From assembly GCF_029784135.1 (NCBI RefSeq), contig NC_073744.1, forward strand, positions 67,997,593-68,061,592: DNA of 64,000 bases. Reading direction: 5' to 3'. The notes under the pieces are model-generated. The model saw only the letters and a program-made list of their open reading frames with translations. It did not search any database and was not told where the DNA came from. Both the position numbers and the translations under genes were made by a program. Positions 55,945 through 64,000 of the stretch are shown here, piece after piece (the first letter of the stretch is position 1; each line of letters begins with the position of its first letter). Source of the stretch: Toxorhynchites rutilus septentrionalis. Its lineage: Eukaryota; Arthropoda; Insecta; Diptera; Culicidae.

Positions 55945-56290
55945 TTATGCTTGAGCTTGGGTAGACTATACATTTCGTAGTTACTCCTCGTGATTGACAT
56001 GAACCAGCGAAATTGCACAAAGAACACACTGAATGGCGCTTGGGAGTAGCAAACCATTCTCATTGGGCAAGTTTCGGTAATTCAGGCTTTAAATAATCAA
56101 TAACGACGCCAGTCACGTCCTTACAGTCGCCAGGGGAAAGGAAGCAATGTTGGTATGATATTCGCCACCCGAAGGCCAGAATGGTCGCCTCTATAGCGTG
56201 GTTCTCTAGCAAATATCATAGAGGGATAGTTGTTAGTGGGGAGAGGTAAGAATCAGGATCCACTAAGGTAAGTGATGCGATTGATGAACC
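55945..56290 (+). repeat. dispersed repeat, copy 2 (see 25045)
   Basis: Homologous to 25045-25385 from GCTTGAGCTTGGGTAGACTA through GGTCGCCTCTATAGCG to AAGGTAAGTGATG. Its last part lies inside the large tandem duplication. Confidence 0.8.
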
Positions 56291-57108
56291 ACTAAGGTAA
56301 GTGAGTGATGTACCGACTATATATTCTATTATTTATAACACATTCTTTTTATCGAAATAACAACGTGACAAGAGAATTCTCTCTCCTCTAAAACCTACCA
56401 AACCGTTGATATTTCCCGTTATTCAACGCCCGTAGTTTTTATTCAAATCTAATCTTAGCGACGAAGAGTTATCTTAAGGAAACTAGAGAGAGTAAACGAG
56501 AGAGAGAGAGTACATGAGGAATAAGACATATTTACCTTTGAAAAAATTTTGGCTATTGAAACAGTTGAAAAAATTGGTGGCAATATAGTTGCCACTGCCC
56601 GTTAACCACAACAACACTGCTTTGTAAATTCATTTTATTGCGGCTTTGGTTATGCAAAAATCAGAACAATATTTCTAGTGCACCGATACTGATTATTTCA
56701 GCGATTTACAATATCTCTAGTTCAGTGAAAAAACCTGTTTTTTCTATGGAGGTTAAAAAAAATATTAAAATTTCAATTTTTCATCAAATACACCATTTAT
56801 TTTATTGAAAAATTGCATGATCTTACACAGTAGATCCTAAATAGTACGTTTACAGTGGAAAACTTTTCAACTTGTTGCATTTTCTACGAATTTGAACAGA
56901 ATTTTCTGCCGGTGCTCTAAAATTGTGGTTTTGTTACATAAAAATAACTCCCAAATTAATATCGTACATTTTTAGCAGTCCAAAAAAAATGGAGTATTGC
57001 CAGATACCTTCAGAAGGTTCTGGCTAAGTAAAATATTGAAATAATATTCCAAGTGCAGCGAAAAGAAAAGGCAATATAGTTGCCAGTACCCGTTAAAGGG
57101 TTAAAAGT

Positions 57109-57390
57109 ATGTTTTTGGGAAACATATTACGGTCTGCACAACGACAAGCGGGTACAAAAGTCACCATCAAAAATATCCCCTACTTGCAGGGATTTGCAAA
57201 GCGAATTCCCCCAGGCAGATTAATTTTGAAGCCCGTGTTAGCGAAACACAGCTCGGTGGGAACAAAAATACCCCCGACTTGCATGTATATTTGCAAAGCG
57301 GATTTCCACAGGTACATCAATTTTGAAGTCTGTGTTGGGAAACCCGTAAATCGGGCCAATAAAAACTTGGCAGTTGGGGCGTTTAGATAA
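57109..57390 (+). repeat. internally repeated segment with a 93-codon frame (copy 1)
   Basis: Two diverged ~80-bp units containing CTTGCA, TTTGCAAAGCG and ATTTTGAAG create the frame. The second copy is at 60146-60427. No similarity to a known protein was recognised. The frame is better explained by the tandem units, and it runs straight into the GACGTAG-type repeat. Confidence 0.5.
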
Positions 57391-57399
57391 CACTTGACA

Positions 57400-57808
57400 T
57401 TTTACAGTTATTCAATTGTTCATCTCATGAAAAATAAAAATTTTTTAATTGTGATAGACGCGTGGAAATATTTCCTATCAATTGATGCAAACATCTTTCC
57501 GATCTGTTTTATATATAAGCATTCGAAATACGGGTAGGGTTAGCAAATAAATCGGCAGAACGAATGTATGGGAAAAAGGAAGATCTTCCAGTTTTCATGA
57601 ATTTAAACCGTTTAGAGATTAGAAAATTGTAATGTATAGCATATTAAACAAATCTGTTTGATATGCTATATGAATTGGCGATTCGATTGGTATGCAACTC
57701 ATGAGAATTCGTTTACAGTGAAAAAAGTTATTAACGTTAACTTTATTTCATAAAAACGTGACATGTTCTCTGATTTGGCACCCTTCTTGAAAGACGTAGT
57801 TCTACGTC
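57400..57808. repeat. TTGACGTAG-family repeat, partial (copy 1)
   Basis: Shares TTCCTATCAATTGATGC with 18758-19003, and AACTTTATTTCATAAAAACG plus the GACGTAGTTCTACGTC end with 36490-36580. The second copy is at 60437-60845. Confidence 0.75.
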
Positions 57809-57891
57809 AAAAAACTAAATAAATAAAGGATTAAAACTCAGAAGTAGTATACATTTTGATGTATTATGCGTTCCTGGTTCCATATGCCGTC

Positions 57892-59257
57892 TAACATGTG
57901 ACAAATTTCATGCCAACTCGACTGGCCGTTGGCAGCACTATCTCAGATAGCAGTAAAACGTTGTAGGAGTTCAAAACGTAAATACATGGGTCATTCAAGT
58001 AACTTTGCATACTTGAAATATTCGAAAATGAATTAGACTACTTTTTGAAAAAAAGCCAAATTTTTTTTCATAATTTTTTACAAAAATTCAGAACTAAAAA
58101 ACTATGATTCCTACAAAATTGTATCCAAAGGATGAAATGTAGGAATTATTTAAATTTTCACAGAAAAATACCAAATGTTTTTGGAAAAAAAAATTGTCTG
58201 AAAAAAATTATTTTAAAAATTAAAATTATTTTTTCTTAAATAAACTATTTTTTCAAAATTTCCCAAAAATATATATGTGAATAGCCCTTACAATTTCCAA
58301 CAAGTTGTCCATACATCGGAAGATGGGCACTTTTACAGGGAAAAAGTTTTTCTAACAACAACTTGTTCACGTTTTCATTGAAAAAAAAAAATACAACTAA
58401 TCCTAATTTTGTTTATAGTCAAGATAGCGATATAGTGTATTCGAAAAAGTTTTAGATCTTTTTAAATCATGAACTTTTGTCGAAGACATCAACTTTCTAT
58501 CTTTTATAGTTTTTGGAATACATGGCATTTACATGGAATAAGTTTTCCAAAGAACAACTTTTTAATGTTTTTCTTTGAAAAAATACTATCAATGTTCAAT
58601 TCGTAACATTTTTATGTATGAATTATCGCAATTTACATGCTCTGCTAAATTTTTCATATTTAGAAACATGTCAAATACATGTCAAACGTGAGAATTTACA
58701 CACAACAATGTTACGAGCAAAACACTATTTTTTTCAGGAGTCTTCTTACAAAAATTACTTATATTTCAAAAACTATAAAAGATAGAAAGTTGATGTCTTC
58801 GACAATAGTTCATGTTTGAATAAGATCTAAGGCTTTGTTGAATACACTGTATCGCTATCTTGACTTTAAGCAAAATAAGGATTTGTTTGATTTTTTTTCA
58901 GAGAAAACATGAAAAAGTTGTTTTTAGAAAAAACTGGTTTCCTTGTAGAAGTGCCCATCTTCCGATGTATGGACGACTTGCTGGAAATTGTAAGGGCTAT
59001 TATATATATTTTTTGGATTTAAAAAAAATACGTTTTTGAGTAAAATGAATTTTAATTTTCAAAATAACTTTTTTTTCAGAGATTTTTTTCAAAAAATATT
59101 TTGGTTTTTTTCTGTGAAAATTTAAATAATGTATTTAAATAATGTACATGCCCTGATAATAATTTTGTATGTATCATAGTTTTAAAGTTATTAATTTTTG
59201 TGAAAAAAAAAAGAAAAAAATTGGCCTTTTTCAAAAAGTAGTCTAATTCTTTTCGTA
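57892..59257. mobile_element. foldback element, right arm truncated (copy 1)
   Basis: The left arm starts TAACATGTGACAAATTTCAT. Inverted matches pair, for example, TTAGACTACTTTTTGAAAAA with its complement near 59225, and ACTTTCTATCTTTTATAGTTTTT near 58490 with the complement near 58755. The element is cut by the duplication junction at 59257, losing the last ~106 bp. Confidence 0.85.
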
Positions 59258-62200
59258 GAGGGATAGTTGTTAGTGGGGAGAGGTAAGAATCAGGATCCAC
59301 TAAGGTAAGTGATGCGATTGATGAACCACTAAGGTAAGTGAGTGATGTACCGACTATATATTCTATTATTTATAACACATTCTTTTTATCGAAATAACAA
59401 CGTGACAAGAGAATTCTCTCTCCTCTAAAACCTACCAAACCGTTGATATTTCCCGTTATTCAACGCCCGTAGTTTTTATTCAAATCTAATCTTAGCGACG
59501 AAGAGTTATCTTAAGGAAACTAGAGAGAGTAAACGAGAGAGAGAGAGTACATGAGGAATAAGACATATTTACCTTTGAAAAAATTTTGGCTATTGAAACA
59601 GTTGAAAAAATTGGTGGCAATATAGTTGCCACTGCCCGTTAACCACAACAACACTGCTTTGTAAATTCATTTTATTGCGGCTTTGGTTATGCAAAAATCA
59701 GAACAATATTTCTAGTGCACCGATACTGATTATTTCAGCGATTTACAATATCTCTAGTTCAGTGAAAAAACCTGTTTTTTCTATGGAGGTTAAAAAAAAT
59801 ATTAAAATTTCAATTTTTCATCAAATACACCATTTATTTTATTGAAAAATTGCATGATCTTACACAGTAGATCCTAAATAGTACGTTTACAGTGGAAAAC
59901 TTTTCAACTTGTTGCATTTTCTACGAATTTGAACAGAATTTTCTGCCGGTGCTCTAAAATTGTGGTTTTGTTACATAAAAATAACTCCCAAATTAATATC
60001 GTACATTTTTAGCAGTCCAAAAAAAATGGAGTATTGCCAGATACCTTCAGAAGGTTCTGGCTAAGTAAAATATTGAAATAATATTCCAAGTGCAGCGAAA
60101 AGAAAAGGCAATATAGTTGCCAGTACCCGTTAAAGGGTTAAAAGTATGTTTTTGGGAAACATATTACGGTCTGCACAACGACAAGCGGGTACAAAAGTCA
60201 CCATCAAAAATATCCCCTACTTGCAGGGATTTGCAAAGCGAATTCCCCCAGGCAGATTAATTTTGAAGCCCGTGTTAGCGAAACACAGCTCGGTGGGAAC
60301 AAAAATACCCCCGACTTGCATGTATATTTGCAAAGCGGATTTCCACAGGTACATCAATTTTGAAGTCTGTGTTGGGAAACCCGTAAATCGGGCCAATAAA
60401 AACTTGGCAGTTGGGGCGTTTAGATAACACTTGACATTTTACAGTTATTCAATTGTTCATCTCATGAAAAATAAAAATTTTTTAATTGTGATAGACGCGT
60501 GGAAATATTTCCTATCAATTGATGCAAACATCTTTCCGATCTGTTTTATATATAAGCATTCGAAATACGGGTAGGGTTAGCAAATAAATCGGCAGAACGA
60601 ATGTATGGGAAAAAGGAAGATCTTCCAGTTTTCATGAATTTAAACCGTTTAGAGATTAGAAAATTGTAATGTATAGCATATTAAACAAATCTGTTTGATA
60701 TGCTATATGAATTGGCGATTCGATTGGTATGCAACTCATGAGAATTCGTTTACAGTGAAAAAAGTTATTAACGTTAACTTTATTTCATAAAAACGTGACA
60801 TGTTCTCTGATTTGGCACCCTTCTTGAAAGACGTAGTTCTACGTCAAAAAACTAAATAAATAAAGGATTAAAACTCAGAAGTAGTATACATTTTGATGTA
60901 TTATGCGTTCCTGGTTCCATATGCCGTCTAACATGTGACAAATTTCATGCCAACTCGACTGGCCGTTGGCAGCACTATCTCAGATAGCAGTAAAACGTTG
61001 TAGGAGTTCAAAACGTAAATACATGGGTCATTCAAGTAACTTTGCATACTTGAAATATTCGAAAATGAATTAGACTACTTTTTGAAAAAAAGCCAAATTT
61101 TTTTTCATAATTTTTTACAAAAATTCAGAACTAAAAAACTATGATTCCTACAAAATTGTATCCAAAGGATGAAATGTAGGAATTATTTAAATTTTCACAG
61201 AAAAATACCAAATGTTTTTGGAAAAAAAAATTGTCTGAAAAAAATTATTTTAAAAATTAAAATTATTTTTTCTTAAATAAACTATTTTTTCAAAATTTCC
61301 CAAAAATATATATGTGAATAGCCCTTACAATTTCCAACAAGTTGTCCATACATCGGAAGATGGGCACTTTTACAGGGAAAAAGTTTTTCTAACAACAACT
61401 TGTTCACGTTTTCATTGAAAAAAAAAAATACAACTAATCCTAATTTTGTTTATAGTCAAGATAGCGATATAGTGTATTCGAAAAAGTTTTAGATCTTTTT
61501 AAATCATGAACTTTTGTCGAAGACATCAACTTTCTATCTTTTATAGTTTTTGGAATACATGGCATTTACATGGAATAAGTTTTCCAAAGAACAACTTTTT
61601 AATGTTTTTCTTTGAAAAAATACTATCAATGTTCAATTCGTAACATTTTTATGTATGAATTATCGCAATTTACATGCTCTGCTAAATTTTTCATATTTAG
61701 AAACATGTCAAATACATGTCAAACGTGAGAATTTACACACAACAATGTTACGAGCAAAACACTATTTTTTTCAGGAGTCTTCTTACAAAAATTACTTATA
61801 TTTCAAAAACTATAAAAGATAGAAAGTTGATGTCTTCGACAATAGTTCATGTTTGAATAAGATCTAAGGCTTTGTTGAATACACTGTATCGCTATCTTGA
61901 CTTTAAGCAAAATAAGGATTTGTTTGATTTTTTTTCAGAGAAAACATGAAAAAGTTGTTTTTAGAAAAAACTGGTTTCCTTGTAGAAGTGCCCATCTTCC
62001 GATGTATGGACGACTTGCTGGAAATTGTAAGGGCTATTATATATATTTTTTGGATTTAAAAAAAATACGTTTTTGAGTAAAATGAATTTTAATTTTCAAA
62101 ATAACTTTTTTTTCAGAGATTTTTTTCAAAAAATATTTTGGTTTTTTTCTGTGAAAATTTAAATAATGTATTTAAATAATGTACATGCCCTGATAATAAT

Positions 62201-62294
62201 TTTGTATGTATCATAGTTTTAAAGTTATTAATTTTTGTGAAAAAAAAAAGAAAAAAATTGGCCTTTTTCAAAAAGTAGTCTAATTCTTTTCGTA
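59258..62294 (+). repeat. 3037-bp tandem duplication, copy 2
   Basis: Begins GAGGGATAGTTG at 59258 and ends TCTTTTCGTA at 62294, continuing into unique sequence TGCAAAGTTTC. The junction at 59256-59258 shows only a two-base overlap (TA) between the joined ends. Confidence 0.97.
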
Positions 62295-62400
62295 TGCAAA
62301 GTTTCTCAATGGCCCATGTCTTTACACCCACAATGTTCACTACTATCTGAGATGGTACTGCCAACTCCTAAGACGAGTTGGCATAAAATTCGTCATGTAA
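60929..62400. mobile_element. complete foldback element, about 1472 bp
   Basis: This copy retains both ends: TAACATGTGACAAATTTCAT at the left and, on the complement of the right end, TTACATGACGAATTTTATGC. The arms are about 600-650 bp each with similarity interrupted by small indels, around a ~200-bp centre. No transposase is encoded. A transcript through it would form a long hairpin. Confidence 0.85.
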
Positions 62401-64000
62401 CTAAAAATAAAAAAACACAGAACTAAACTAAAAACAAACACAGGAGGCTATCAAGTTAACATGTTATAATCCGTTCTTAACTGGAACTAAATACAAAGTA
62501 CGAATAAACACAAAATATAACACAATAATTACAATTTTTCAGTTTTCAGTAAGGACACTATTAAGGAAATTAAATAAAAAGTTACATGACATAAACACAG
62601 ATATACAACTGCAAACGAACACATAGCACTATCAAAAATGTTTTAAAGAACAGCCCAATAGAAATACATCAATGAAGTAAACGCAATCATTACACATGTA
62701 GATATATTCTCCGCACAATCGACTATAATTATTTTAATAAACTAATTAAAACGATCTCACCAAATTTCTCTTGCGATCAGACATTTAAAAACATTAATTT
62801 GGATAATCGAGACCAAACACAAAAACATCACAGAAGCTGGTGAAACTAAATGAAAATAGATGGAAGATCTGGTGGAAGATGCAACTGTCACTCTTCACGC
62901 GCTACAAAATGTTTAGTAACCAATAAAAAAGTTTTACTCAAAAAAAAATACAGTAAGTTACTTCTAATTCGACCTCTAGTTAAAAGCATCCTTACCAGTT
63001 GATTAATTTAGTTGCTAAACACTATTGGGATACGAATGCACCAGCTGCCTCGATGTAAAGTATCTCAAATAAACAACAACAACAACAACCATTAGGCAAC
63101 CCTCCACCATAACGTGGCAACCACTCCGGAAGTTGCTGTTCTGGCAATGCAGTAGTAACTTCATCGCAAGGTTGCTTTTTGCAACAAACGTCAAAATTAT
63201 GTTTCGATTCTTTCCGTTTTGCGTTGGCTGTGATAAATTTGTTTTATAAAATAGTGATTTTTTAACTACCGGTGCGAAAAAGAAAATAGTAAAATGGCAA
63301 CCATGGATGGGAAAACGGGTTGCTGTCCAAAATAGCAACGATTTGAGTTGTGAAATTACCAACGCTTATACACCCAAAATTGATTTTTAGCTCATGTTTT
63401 GTCATCCCAATTTATAACATTAAATGAGACATAACATAACAGAAAATGTAATGACTCACAAATACTGGTAAGCATTTGTATAATATACAATCCCAAATGA
63501 AATGAGAAAAGAAAACAGAAAGAGATGTCTGCACGCATACATACAACCCATTTTTAAGCTTTCAAAATAGCTTATTATTTGCGCATTTGACTCTCATGCA
63601 CAGGAAATGGCATTATTTCTGCCAAAGATGAAATGTTTTCTGCCAACGCTAGTTTGGGTGTAGTAACCCACCGGTGGGGATGCTTTAATTGGATAAACCT
63701 CTAATACGACACGAATGATTGTACATTTTCGCATCGAATTTAACATTTTTTGTAAATATCGAGTTTGGGACCCAAGTTATGGCCCCAGATCGAAAGCTGC
63801 CGCCAGACGTCGACATCACTGTCATCGCGAATGTCCAACTACAGATCACAATCGTTTCTAATGGCGGGTTTACATTAGGGAAATCTATAGCTATAGATGG
63901 ATTTTTTCACGTGAAAATAGGTGTAAACGGGTGAGAATAAATATGATACACTTATTCGAGGTATATATAACTTGAATAAATTCAGCATATGTAAACGCTT
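62401..64000. other. no identified gene
   Basis: A/T-rich sequence. A short CAA run lies at 63073-63090. A 71-codon frame at 63719-63934 (MAPDRKLPPDVDITVIANVQ and on) has no recognised relative. Confidence 0.4.

Larger units (their letters stand above)
56221..59257 (+). repeat. 3037-bp tandem duplication, copy 1
   Basis: From GAGGGATAGTTG at 56221 to TCTTTTCGTA at 59257. Every part I compared with 59258-62294 is identical, including homopolymer runs and a 93-codon frame (57109 and 60146, offset 3037). Contents: the end of a dispersed repeat, A/T-rich DNA, a GACGTAG-type repeat, and a truncated foldback element from 57892. Confidence 0.97.

Noticed and set aside
57109..60427. Duplicated 93-codon protein as a real gene pair
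   Set aside because: The frame is made of two diverged tandem DNA units, has no recognised domain, and the second copy merely reflects the 3037-bp duplication.

Overview
The window looks like insect nuclear DNA, most likely from a culicine mosquito. The evidence is an insect-type 18S rRNA fragment carrying an R7-type non-LTR retrotransposon (R7 elements are known from Anopheles 18S rDNA), an ITmD37E transposon, an I-clade element, BEL/Pao, Ty3/Gypsy, PIF/Harbinger, Tc1, mariner, piggyBac-like and hAT-like elements, and degenerate histone H2A copies. The species assignment is inference. I found no intact host protein-coding gene. The window is a layered repeat landscape with an rDNA-derived block at the left end.

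Layout. 1-4871 is rDNA-derived and reads on the minus strand: a gag-like ORF1 and 5' UTR of an R7-like element (1 to about 1120), the 5' part of 18S (about 1121-1989), then external and intergenic spacer with three families of tandem subrepeats and two hairpins sharing an arm. 4914-6542 (minus) is an uninterrupted 542-codon mariner transposase with an unusual serine-rich N-terminal extension; its 5' leader (6543-6852) is homologous to the 5' UTR of the R7-like element at 740-1049. 6974-8714 is a collapsed BEL/Pao element. 13.6-19.8 kb is a PIF/Harbinger element (transposase plus, Myb-like partner minus) split by a 4.1-kb insertion that holds a 440-bp hexanucleotide array and histone H2A pseudogenes. 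21601-22569 is a non-autonomous piggyBac-like element with TTAA flanks. 25.4-26.2 kb is a degenerate tandem array.

27836-33101 (minus) is a nearly full-length I-clade LINE with a 14-bp target-site duplication, inserted in one arm of a foldback element. 34-39 kb holds a TTAA-flanked MITE, a TTGACGTAG-terminated element with a mariner relic inside, and a complete but inactivated ITmD37E element. 41.5-42.6 kb is a LINE reverse-transcriptase relic. 43824-51979 is a Tc1 element with inverted/direct repeat ends, interrupted by a complete Ty3/Gypsy retrotransposon (45031-51289) whose LTRs look identical and which has a 5-bp duplication, a tRNA-Arg primer-binding site, intact gag and pol, and a tandem motif array in its leader. 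A small hAT-like MITE sits inside the Tc1 end. 54.0-54.64 kb has exon-like sequence I cannot identify. 56221-62294 is an apparently perfect 3037-bp tandem duplication whose breakpoint lies inside a 1.47-kb foldback element.

Most elements are dead: frameshifts, stops, or catalytic Asp changed to Asn. Two look recent and potentially competent: the Gypsy element and the mariner transposase ORF with the R7-like leader. The second is the most unusual object in the window.
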